From RYN-133 sp963708645 (GTDB lineage: Bacteria > Actinomycetota > Actinomycetes > Mycobacteriales > Jatrophihabitantaceae): a stretch of 64,000 nucleotides of DNA. The translations under genes were made by a program, and so were the position numbers. This document shows, piece after piece, positions 40,655-48,660 of this stretch (positions within the stretch are counted from its first letter, which is position 1; every line of letters starts with the position of its first letter). Under the pieces are notes generated by a model that saw only the letters and a list, made by a program, of their open reading frames with translations, ran no database searches and had not been told where the DNA came from. The stretch covers positions 310,001 through 374,000 of the forward strand of contig CAVPTA010000014.1 in the NCBI GenBank assembly GCA_963708645.1, read 5' to 3'.

Positions 40655-41170
40655 CTACGAGATCGCTTGGCGCACCAGCTCGGAGACCTGCTTCTCGACG
40701 GTCGGGCTCCACTTCATGAGCGCGTACGCCACCGGCCACATGTCACCGTCGTCGAGATGGGCGTCCTGCTGGAAGCCCAACGTCGAGTAGCGGTACTTGA
40801 ACTTGCCCGCGTCCTGGAAGAACAGGACGACCTTGCCCTCGGCGTTGGTGTAGGCAGGCATGCCGTACCAAGTCTTCGGCAACAGGTCGGGCGCCACCTT
40901 GGTCACCGTCGCGTGCACACGTTCGGCGAGCATGCGGTCATCGGGCGCCATCGTCTCGATCTTGCTCAGCAGATCCTGCAACCCGTCGGCCTTCTTCGCA
41001 CCCTTGCGGCCCTCGGCACGCAGTTCCTCGACACGCTCTTTCATCGCCGCGCGCTCTTCTGCGCTGAATCCGCTCGGTCCGGATACGGCACTCTTCTTTC
41101 TGGCGGCAGCCTTCTTCGCAGGAGCCTTCTTGGCGGCAGCCTTCTTCGCAGGAGCCTTCTTGGCGGGCAC
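40655..41170 (-). CDS. DUF1801 (YdhG-like) protein with histone-H1-like Lys/Ala tail
   Basis: 171 residues. Residues 1-27 repeat AKKAPAKKAAAKKA, like H1-type nucleoid-protein tails (as in mycobacterial HupB). Then a helix rich in Glu/Arg, and a DUF1801 domain: LLPKTWYGMPAYTNAEGKVV, LFFQDAGKFKYRYSTLGF. DUF1801 folds are linked to iron or ligand handling in a few cases. The tail would let it bind DNA non-specifically. Its DNA is built of near-exact repeats (about 41090-41165). A second, tail-less DUF1801 protein is at 52090. Confidence 0.8.
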   Translation of the reverse strand: MPAKKAPAKKAAAKKAPAKKAAARKKSAVSGPSGFSAEERAAMKERVEELRAEGRKGAKKADGLQDLLSKIETMAPDDRMLAERVHATVTKVAPDLLPKTWYGMPAYTNAEGKVVLFFQDAGKFKYRYSTLGFQQDAHLDDGDMWPVAYALMKWSPTVEKQVSELVRQAIS

Positions 41171-41367
41171 GGTGAGTCCTCTCAGTACGGCCGATCGTCG
41201 TCAATCACGAGGCTAAGCCAGTCGCATCTCGCACAACTTCTCGATTCCTGACCGATGAGATGGCGCATCGTCGCGCGCCATTAACCCAAGGTTCGACTGC
41301 GCGCCCCGTCGCGTCCAAAGTAGATACATAGGTTCTTCCTGGTCGAAAGTGCAGCAAGGGGAACCAT

Positions 41368-42324
41368 ATGGACGTAACGCACGCCGTTCGAGCGCGCACG
41401 ATCAGCAAGTCCTTCGTCGAAGTGGTTGCCCTGAGCAACGTCGACCTCGACATCGCCGAGGGCCAGGTGCACGGTCTGGTCGGGCCGAACGGGGCAGGCA
41501 AGACGACGCTGCTCGGTCTGTTCCTGGGGCTTGCGGTGCCCGACACCGGAACGCTGGAGATCCTCGGCAGTCCGGTGCGCCGCACGCTTGCGCTGCCGGA
41601 CGGCGTCGCCGGTTTCGTCGACGGGCCGGGCCTCTACCCATCGCTGACCGCGCGACAGAATCTCGCGGCCGTCGGCGCCCTGCGCGGCAGCGATCGCTCC
41701 AACAGCGACATCGACGACGCGCTGCACCAGGTCGGACTCACCGACGTCGCCACCGATCGCGTCCGCGGATTCTCACTCGGGATGCGCCAGCGGCTCGGGC
41801 TTGCCGCCGCACTGCTGACCAAGCCTCGACTACTGGTGCTGGACGAACCGGCCAACGGTCTCGATCCGGCGGGCACGCGTCACGTGCACCGCGTCCTCAC
41901 CGGTCTTGCGGCCGGGGGCACGACGATCGTGCTCTCCAGCCACCGGATGGACGACCTGGCCGCCCTGTGCAGCGAGGTGACCCTGCTCGCCCACGGGCGC
42001 GTGGTGTTCACCGGTCCGGTCACCAAGCTGGCGGCCGAGAGCGGCGACCTCGACTACCGACTGCGCACGTCCGATCCGGTCGCGGCGCGGCACATCGCTG
42101 CCGAAGCAGTTGCCGTACGGATGCTGGCCGACGACGAACTGTTGCGGCGCCACGATGCCGACGCGCTGCTGGTGCGTGGTGGCGTCGCCGCACTCGACGA
42201 CCTGGTCGCCCGCCTGGTCGGTGCCGGGATAGCCGTTCGCGAACTGGCACCGGTGATTGCGCCGCTGGAGGCGGCGTTCCTGGCGCTGACCGAGACCTCG
42301 TCCGACGAGGAGACAGCGCGTTGA
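41368..42324 (+). CDS. ABC transporter ATP-binding protein
   Basis: 318 residues. Walker A GPNGAGKTT, Q-loop region FVDGPGLYPSLTARQNL, signature FSLGMRQRLGLAAALL, Walker B LLVLDEPANGLDP and switch His in SSHRMDD. The C-terminal 90 residues after HGRVVFTGP are the usual appendix of two-subunit exporter or resistance ABC systems. It overlaps the permease gene by TTGA. The transported substrate is unknown. Confidence 0.92.
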   Translation: MDVTHAVRARTISKSFVEVVALSNVDLDIAEGQVHGLVGPNGAGKTTLLGLFLGLAVPDTGTLEILGSPVRRTLALPDGVAGFVDGPGLYPSLTARQNLAAVGALRGSDRSNSDIDDALHQVGLTDVATDRVRGFSLGMRQRLGLAAALLTKPRLLVLDEPANGLDPAGTRHVHRVLTGLAAGGTTIVLSSHRMDDLAALCSEVTLLAHGRVVFTGPVTKLAAESGDLDYRLRTSDPVAARHIAAEAVAVRMLADDELLRRHDADALLVRGGVAALDDLVARLVGAGIAVRELAPVIAPLEAAFLALTETSSDEETAR

Positions 42325-43679
42325 CCACCATCGCCGTCGCGCCGGCGCGCCTCGCGGCACCACCTGCGTCGATCCTGCACAACTACCGGTTCGAGCTCAT
42401 CAAGCTGCTCGCGCAATGGCGCATCCGGCTCGTCCTGCTCGGTTGCTGGGTCGGGCCCGGACTGTTCGTCGCCGCAGTCAGCGCGCAGACGTCGTTGCCG
42501 TCCGACACGGTGTTCGGACGATGGATGGGCCAGAGCGGGTGGGCGGGGTCGCTCGTCGTGCTCTCCTTCGCCTGCAGCTGGCTGCTTCCGCTGGTGACGT
42601 CGCTGGTTGCCGGAGATGTGTTCGCTGCCGAGGATCGATTCGGCACTTGGCGCCACCTGCTCGTCGCCGTGCGCTCGCCCCGTCGAATCTTTGCGGCGAA
42701 GACCCTGGCGAGCCTGAGTGTGATCGTCGTCCTCGCCGCGGGCCTGGCGGCGTCCGGCATCGTCGGCGGCCTGGCAGCGGTCGGCAACAATCCGCTCGTC
42801 GGGCTCGACGGCCAGCTCATCGACCCCGGCCACGCGACGACCCTGGTTCTGCTCGCCTGGGCGACGACACTCGCTCCGACGCTGGCGTTCGCTGCTGTCG
42901 GGCTACTGGGTTCGGTCGCCCTCGGCCGCTCGCCGATGGGGCTGCTGATGCCGGCGCTGCTCGCGTTGCTGCTGCAGTTGGCGCAGATGCTCCCGCTGCC
43001 GGTCGCGGTGCGCGTCGCGCTCCCGAGCTATGCGTTCCTCGCCTGGCGCGGCCTGTTCACCGGCCACGTACAAATCGGCCCGTTGCTCGCCGGGCTGCTC
43101 GTCAGCCTCATGTGGGCGGTCGTGGCAACCGCGCTCGCCTACCTGCTGTTCATGCGCCGCGACTTCACCGACGTTGCTTACGACGGCTCGGGACGGCGCG
43201 TGCTCTTCGAGGCGGTGTTGCCGCTCGCGGCGCTGCTCGCCGTGTCCGCAGTGATCGCCGCCTTCGTCGTCCCGGCCGCGGGTTCGGGGATCGATCGTCC
43301 CAAGCTGCAGCACTCGCTGGCGACGGCCTTCGCCCATCTGTATCGCATGCAGTCGCGCCAGCTTCATCGTCCGGACGTCACTGAACAGCAACTGCGCACT
43401 TCTGCGTCGTGCGACAAGGGCGGGTCACTGGTCGAGGATCTCGGCCCGGGCAACGACTGGCGTTGCGTCGTCCGCTGGCACATCCCCGGCGCCGTTGCGA
43501 CTGGCTCTGCGATCTACCAACTCGACGTCACAGCCGACGGGCGCTACGTCGCCGACGGCGACGGACCCCAAGAGGTCAACGGCTTCTTCCAGGTGCACAC
43601 CTCGTTGGGTGACGCGCCGAACCCGCTATGGCAGCTCGACGGCCTCGTCGACCTGCTCACCCGCACCGCGAAGGGATAA
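42321..43679 (+). CDS. ABC transporter permease with C-terminal extracytoplasmic region
   Basis: 452 residues. Six membrane helices in about residues 25-325 (ABC-2 type layout), then an extracytoplasmic segment (about 330-450) with two Cys (SCDKGG, WRCVVRW) that could form a disulfide. The start is TTG at 42321, overlapping the ATPase gene's TGA (TTGA); an upstream extension of the same frame runs through that gene and is not real. Its stop leads directly into the next gene's ribosome binding site (TAAGGAATG). Confidence 0.85.
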   Translation: MTTIAVAPARLAAPPASILHNYRFELIKLLAQWRIRLVLLGCWVGPGLFVAAVSAQTSLPSDTVFGRWMGQSGWAGSLVVLSFACSWLLPLVTSLVAGDVFAAEDRFGTWRHLLVAVRSPRRIFAAKTLASLSVIVVLAAGLAASGIVGGLAAVGNNPLVGLDGQLIDPGHATTLVLLAWATTLAPTLAFAAVGLLGSVALGRSPMGLLMPALLALLLQLAQMLPLPVAVRVALPSYAFLAWRGLFTGHVQIGPLLAGLLVSLMWAVVATALAYLLFMRRDFTDVAYDGSGRRVLFEAVLPLAALLAVSAVIAAFVVPAAGSGIDRPKLQHSLATAFAHLYRMQSRQLHRPDVTEQQLRTSASCDKGGSLVEDLGPGNDWRCVVRWHIPGAVATGSAIYQLDVTADGRYVADGDGPQEVNGFFQVHTSLGDAPNPLWQLDGLVDLLTRTAKG

Positions 43680-43682
43680 GGA

Positions 43683-46517
43683 ATGCAAGTAACGCGACGA
43701 CGCCGGCAGGTCTCGGGGGTCCGTCTCGGGCGCCTCGATCTGTCCGGCCGCAGGCTGCGCTTCGTCGCCGCCGGAACGGCTGCGTTCGTGCTCGCCGGTG
43801 CCGGGATGGCCTACGCGACGACGCAGGTTTTCGGTCACAACCAGGTCGGCACCCAGTACAGCAACGGCATCCAGGTGTCCGACGATCAGATCATCAACCC
43901 GCTCGGTGACCGGTTGCTGACAAAGTTCGGCAAGTTCATGGGGTCGGCCGTGAGCCCGGACGGCCACTATCTCGCGGCGACCAGCACCGACAAGTCGGTC
44001 TCTCTGCAGATCTTCAACCTGCACGACTACAAGCTCATCTGGACGGTCGGCACCGCCACCGGCGTGAGCCAGACCTACAACGACCTCACTGTCGGTCAGA
44101 CCGGGCCGACGTACTCGCCGGACGGCAAGTTCCTGTGGATGTCGCAGCAGACCCATCTCACGCGCTTCCCGGTGAACAGCGACGGAACGCTCGGCACGCC
44201 GACCTCGTACGCGCTGCCTTCGACGACGGGGACGGACAACGGCAGCCCGATCACCATCAACGCGCTCCCGGGCAAGTCGGTGTTCTCGGCCGACGGCTCG
44301 ACCCTGTACGTAGCGATCAACGGGCAGAACACCGTCGACGCGATCAACCCGACCGACGGCACGATCCAGCACACCTGGAACGTGGGCATTGCGCCCCGTG
44401 AACTCGATCTGATCGGCAACAAGCTCTACGTCGGCAATGAGGGCGGCCGTCAGGCCAAGGCGGGCGAGAGCACCATCAACTCCTACGGCACGCAGGTTCC
44501 CGCGAACACCTACCTCGGTACGTCGACGACGGGCACGGTCAGCGTGATCAACACGAGCGATCCGTCGGCGTCCGTCAACTCGATCCCCGTCGGGCTGCAC
44601 CCCACCGCTCTTTACGACAGCGGCACCGCGTTGTTCGTGGCGAACACCAACAGCGACACGGTCTCGGTGATCGACACGTCCGAGGACAAGGTCGTGCAGA
44701 CCATTGCGACGCAGCCTTGGCCGTCGTCGAAGGTCGGCTACGAACCCGACAGCATCGCGCTGACCCCGGACGACCATCTACTGGTCAGCCTGGGTCGGGC
44801 CAACGCGGTAGCGGTCTACGACTACTACGGCAGCCCGCAGGAGCCGGTGAGCTACATCGGTCTGCTGCCTACCGACTACTACCCGGCCGACGTTGCGTCG
44901 GTGGGCGGCCAGGTCGTCGTCACCAACACCCGCGGCATCGACGCACGCGGCCCCGAGCTGACCTACAACAAGGGACCGGGCACGGCACCCGCCGTCGGGC
45001 ACGGCACGCACAGCACCACGGCCTCGCTCACTCGGTTCACGTTGCCGAGCGACCAGCAGATCGAGGAGGACACCTCGACGGTGTTCGCGCAGAACGGCTG
45101 GACGAGCAAGGACGTACTGCGGGCGGGCAGCAAGCACGCCACGCCTGTCGCGGTTCCCACGCGACTCGGTGACCCGTCGACGATCAAGCACGTGTTCTTG
45201 CTCGTGAAGGAGAACCGCACCTATGACCAGGTGTACGGCGACGACTCGCGAGGCAACGGTGACCGCACGCTGGCACAGTTCGGTGGGAAGGTCACTCCGA
45301 ATCAGCATGCTCTCGCTCGGCAATTCGGGCTGTACGACAACACCTACGACATCGGCACCAACTCGGCCGAGGGGCACAACTGGCTGATGCAGGGCGACAA
45401 CCCGGAATACACCGAGTCCTCGGCAGGTGAGTACATCCGCAGCTACGACACCGAAGACGACGTGCTCGGCCACCAGCGTTCAGGATTCCTGTGGACTGCA
45501 GCCGAGTCGGCCGGGAAGAGTGCGCGTGACTTCGGTGAATTCACGCAGTTCGAGGCGAAGCCGGCCGGCGCGACGTGGCAGAACTACTACTGCGCCGCGA
45601 AGAGTGTCGACCAGGGCGGCAACCCGTCCGTGCTGTACGACCCCAGCATCCGGCAGGACACCGAGTCGCCGATCCCGTCACTGAATGCGATCACGGTTCA
45701 CGACTACCCGAAGTTCGATACCGACATCCCGGATCTGTACCGGTACGAGATCTGGAAGCAGGACTTCGAGAACAACGGCCCGGCGAACCTGAACATGTTC
45801 TGGCTGTCGAGTGACCACACCGGTGGTACGCCGGATCCGGAGGCACAGGTCGCTGACGGCGACCTCGCCGTGGGCAAGATCGTCGACGAGATCTCACACA
45901 GCAAGTACTGGAAGAACTCGGCGATCTTCGTGGTCGAGGACGACAGTCAGGACGGTGCCGACCACGTCGACGGCCACCGGGCGCCGATCCAGATCATCAG
46001 CCCGTGGGCACAACACGGCGTCGTGGACGACACGTACTACACGCAGATCACCATGATTCGTACGATCGAGCAGATCCTCGGCGCGCAGCCGCTCAACCAG
46101 AAGCTCGCCGCGGCCACCCCGATGTACGGCGCGTTCACCAACCACCCCAAGTACACGCCGTTCAACGCCGTCCCGAACCAGATTCCGCTCACCGAGGGCG
46201 TCGCCACGCCGCCGGCCTGCGGCGTCGACACTCTCGGGAAGACCGGTCCCGCGGCGCAGCAACTGAACGCGCAGGAGCGCAAGAAGGTGGCAGTCCCTGC
46301 GGGCGAGCTGCAGGTTGCGGCGCAGTGGGCCGCATGGGCGCAGCACCAGCGGTTCACCGGTGACTCGGCAGTTCCCGACTACGCGAACCCCGAGCAGATG
46401 AACCGGTACACCTGGTACCGCACGCATGGTTGGAAGGTGCCCTACCCGGGTGACTCGAAGATCTACGCACCGGCGAAGGTCCCGGGCGGTTACCTACCGA
46501 GTACCGACTCGAACTGA
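43683..46517 (+). CDS. YncE-type beta-propeller fused to a phosphoesterase domain, secreted
   Basis: 944 residues. N-terminal membrane signal (about 22-45). Residues about 80-480 form a YVTN/YncE propeller (SPDGHYLAATS, VSVIDTSEDKVVQTI, ALTPDDHLLVSL). Residues about 490-830 are an alkaline-phosphatase/phospholipase-C-like phosphoesterase (HVFLLVKENRTYDQVYGD, NSAEGHNWLMQGDNPEY, IFVVEDDSQDGADHVDGHR), with metal-binding Asp/His near the end. It follows the ABC permease by 3 nt and is closed by a hairpin, so these three make one operon. Substrate unknown; possible roles are cell-envelope phospholipid or teichoic-type cleavage. Confidence 0.88.
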   Translation: MQVTRRRRQVSGVRLGRLDLSGRRLRFVAAGTAAFVLAGAGMAYATTQVFGHNQVGTQYSNGIQVSDDQIINPLGDRLLTKFGKFMGSAVSPDGHYLAATSTDKSVSLQIFNLHDYKLIWTVGTATGVSQTYNDLTVGQTGPTYSPDGKFLWMSQQTHLTRFPVNSDGTLGTPTSYALPSTTGTDNGSPITINALPGKSVFSADGSTLYVAINGQNTVDAINPTDGTIQHTWNVGIAPRELDLIGNKLYVGNEGGRQAKAGESTINSYGTQVPANTYLGTSTTGTVSVINTSDPSASVNSIPVGLHPTALYDSGTALFVANTNSDTVSVIDTSEDKVVQTIATQPWPSSKVGYEPDSIALTPDDHLLVSLGRANAVAVYDYYGSPQEPVSYIGLLPTDYYPADVASVGGQVVVTNTRGIDARGPELTYNKGPGTAPAVGHGTHSTTASLTRFTLPSDQQIEEDTSTVFAQNGWTSKDVLRAGSKHATPVAVPTRLGDPSTIKHVFLLVKENRTYDQVYGDDSRGNGDRTLAQFGGKVTPNQHALARQFGLYDNTYDIGTNSAEGHNWLMQGDNPEYTESSAGEYIRSYDTEDDVLGHQRSGFLWTAAESAGKSARDFGEFTQFEAKPAGATWQNYYCAAKSVDQGGNPSVLYDPSIRQDTESPIPSLNAITVHDYPKFDTDIPDLYRYEIWKQDFENNGPANLNMFWLSSDHTGGTPDPEAQVADGDLAVGKIVDEISHSKYWKNSAIFVVEDDSQDGADHVDGHRAPIQIISPWAQHGVVDDTYYTQITMIRTIEQILGAQPLNQKLAAATPMYGAFTNHPKYTPFNAVPNQIPLTEGVATPPACGVDTLGKTGPAAQQLNAQERKKVAVPAGELQVAAQWAAWAQHQRFTGDSAVPDYANPEQMNRYTWYRTHGWKVPYPGDSKIYAPAKVPGGYLPSTDSN

Positions 46518-46545
46518 GGACCCCGCACCGGAAAGAACTGACGCA

Positions 46546-46575
46546 AACGGCCCGCCGGCTCACCGGCGGGCCGTT
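46546..46575. terminator. Hairpin between convergent genes
   Basis: AACGGCCCGCCGG (46546-46558) pairs perfectly with CCGGCGGGCCGTT (46563-46575) with a 4-nt loop. It lies 28 nt after the YncE-phosphoesterase stop and 19 nt before the convergent gene's stop, so it serves both directions. Confidence 0.8.
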
Positions 46576-46594
46576 CGCGTACGGCGGAGGTCGC

Positions 46595-48319
46595 TCAGGA
46601 GTCCTGAACCTCCGTTGCGCCGTTGTTCCACTGCATCGGGTTCTTGTTGCCGTCCACCAGTTGGGTGGCTACCTGGTTCAGGTTGGCGTACACGACGTAC
46701 TTGTCGCCAACAGTCAGTCCCGAAACGAACAGGATCGCGGACGTGACCAGCCCGCCCGATCCCGAGCAGTCGACGGTGGTGGTGCCGTTGGAGCACGTGA
46801 TCCCGGTGACGACCGACGTCGTGCGGAACCGCGTTCTGGCCGGCGAGAGCGGGTACACGGTCAGCGTCGAGGTGCTCACGTTGGCCACGCCCTCGCTGAA
46901 GTTGAGGAAAACCTCGTGATCTGCCCCGTAGGTCGCCGCTGAATAGACGTACGGCGGCTCGACGTCACCGTGCTTCGACTTCACGCGCACCGTGCTCGTG
47001 ATGCCGGCATTCGCGAGCTGCCGCGTCGAGTAGCTGCGGTAGTTGCCGGCGACGTCGCGCATGAAGGCGTTCAGCTTGTACTTGCCGCTCGGGACGCATT
47101 GCCGGATGTTCGTCGCACCGACCCACGCGCCGCTCGACGTCTTGTGCAGTCGCACGTTGAAGTAGTTGTCGGACAGGTAACCGATGCCGCCAGACGCGAA
47201 TGGGTAGATGCCGCCGGCGACGCCGTTCACGCCGTTGCGGATGCCACCGGAGACGTTCACGTACTGCACGCCCGAGCCGACATCGGTCGCGTGTGCGGTC
47301 ACCGTCACTCGCTCAGTGCCGTTGGTCGAGTTGATCGACCGCGGCGAGAACGACACCGACTTCAGCACGGGCTTGGTCTTGTCGACTCCGCTGACCACCG
47401 AGAGCTGGTACGGCAGATGCAGCCGCTGCAGTTCGTCGGAGTTGTAAAAACGTCCGCTGGGCCGGAAGCTGGCCCCGTACTCCGCGGACAACTCGGTCGA
47501 CAACCTCTGGTTGCCGAGCCAGCGCGACACGAGCACCGTTCCCGTCCACCGCGAATCGTGCCGGTGCAGCAACCCGTGCAGATCCACGAATCGGCCACTT
47601 CGCGCCTTGTGCGCGCTGTAGAAGGCGACGTAGACGCGGCTCGGCTGAGCACCAGTGAACGTGGCACTCACACGCGTGCGGCGCGGCGCAGTCGTCGTGT
47701 TCACGTTCGAGGAGCTGAAGGTGAGGGTGCTCAGGTTGCCTGCCGGCTTGCGCGGCGGCCGGGTCGCGGGTGTGCCGGTGACGGTGAACGTCGGGTTGTC
47801 GGCAGGGTTGAGCGAGAGCGCGTTGGGACCTTCCGGGGTACGCCCGAACCCGAGGTAGTACTGCACGTTGCCCGCCACGTCCGCGGCGTCGAGGAACTCG
47901 ATCGTGTACTTGCCGGGGTGCGCATATTTCGAGATGGCGAATCGAGCTGTCCAGCGGCCCGAGGTCGGCGTCCCCGACGCGAGCTTGGGTTTCACGAGCG
48001 TGCCGAAGCGGTTCCCCCGGATCTCCATCACGATCTGCGAGACCCCACTCGCGGCCCCGTTGCCGGACGTGTCGGACGCGGTCGCAGTGACCGTCTGCAC
48101 TCGCGAGCCCGAATTCAAGTCGATCGATGGGCGTCCGAAGGCGACTTTGGTGATGACCGGGCCGACCGTGTCGGCCGGTGGTGCGCACAAGCTGCGCGCT
48201 GCCCGGTTGGCGGCCGATCGGTCATGTACTCGGGCCGCGGATGCCGTCGACGACACTGCCAGCGGCAGTGCGCACCCTGTCAGAACCACAGCGGCCGTAG
48301 CCAGACGTCGAACGCTCAT
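46595..48319 (-). CDS. Secreted beta-sandwich-repeat protein of unknown function
   Basis: 574 residues with a clear signal peptide (cleavage near SSTASAA). Three or four Ig-like modules follow, each with T-V-T-A-x-A-x-D-x-S/G patterns (VQTVTATASDTSGNGAASGV, VTVTAHATDVGSGVQYV) as in Big/bacterial Ig-like and surface proteins. One late pair of Cys (ITCSNGTTTVDCSG) could form a disulfide. No enzyme motif seen. Probably an extracellular structural or binding protein. It converges on the YncE-phosphoesterase operon. Confidence 0.75.
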   Translation of the reverse strand: MSVRRLATAAVVLTGCALPLAVSSTASAARVHDRSAANRAARSLCAPPADTVGPVITKVAFGRPSIDLNSGSRVQTVTATASDTSGNGAASGVSQIVMEIRGNRFGTLVKPKLASGTPTSGRWTARFAISKYAHPGKYTIEFLDAADVAGNVQYYLGFGRTPEGPNALSLNPADNPTFTVTGTPATRPPRKPAGNLSTLTFSSSNVNTTTAPRRTRVSATFTGAQPSRVYVAFYSAHKARSGRFVDLHGLLHRHDSRWTGTVLVSRWLGNQRLSTELSAEYGASFRPSGRFYNSDELQRLHLPYQLSVVSGVDKTKPVLKSVSFSPRSINSTNGTERVTVTAHATDVGSGVQYVNVSGGIRNGVNGVAGGIYPFASGGIGYLSDNYFNVRLHKTSSGAWVGATNIRQCVPSGKYKLNAFMRDVAGNYRSYSTRQLANAGITSTVRVKSKHGDVEPPYVYSAATYGADHEVFLNFSEGVANVSTSTLTVYPLSPARTRFRTTSVVTGITCSNGTTTVDCSGSGGLVTSAILFVSGLTVGDKYVVYANLNQVATQLVDGNKNPMQWNNGATEVQDS

Positions 48320-48660
48320 GATCGGTCCCTCCCACGTGACGATCTTGGCGGCGCGATGGATTGTGCCACTGCTCAGACGACGTGGACCTTGCTAAAGGTT
48401 CGGCGTCCTCACAGGTCAGCCACATCTCGACGACCGGAAGGCCTTGGTCGAGCCCTCATCTGCCTCCTCCGTCCGCTCGCAGGACAAGACTCGGGCGGCG
48501 CGGATTGTTGCATGTTGCCTATGGACCGAGAGACCGATGAGGGCCAAGTGACGCCGACGGGGATCGGGCGCGTATTTTCTATTGCGCGGCCGCCCATGGC
48601 ATCGACCAGGACCATGCCTCGCGAACAGCCGCTGGGGTCAACGGACCCCTAGCTGGTCCC
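48320..48660. other. Divergent intergenic region, no gene seen
   Basis: 341 nt between the divergent secreted-protein and UPF0182 genes. Somewhat less GC-rich near 48380-48420 and 48500-48590, where promoters for both genes could lie. I find no convincing small gene, tRNA or repeat. Confidence 0.5.

Noticed and set aside
41349..42320. N-terminal extension of the ABC permease through the ATPase gene
   Set aside because: The extension is in the wrong frame relative to the ATPase and is Arg-rich; the TTGA overlap marks the true start.
46970..48652. 560-codon plus-strand frame opposite the secreted Ig-like protein
   Set aside because: The minus strand has a signal peptide and Ig-like modules; the plus frame is Arg/His-rich without motifs.
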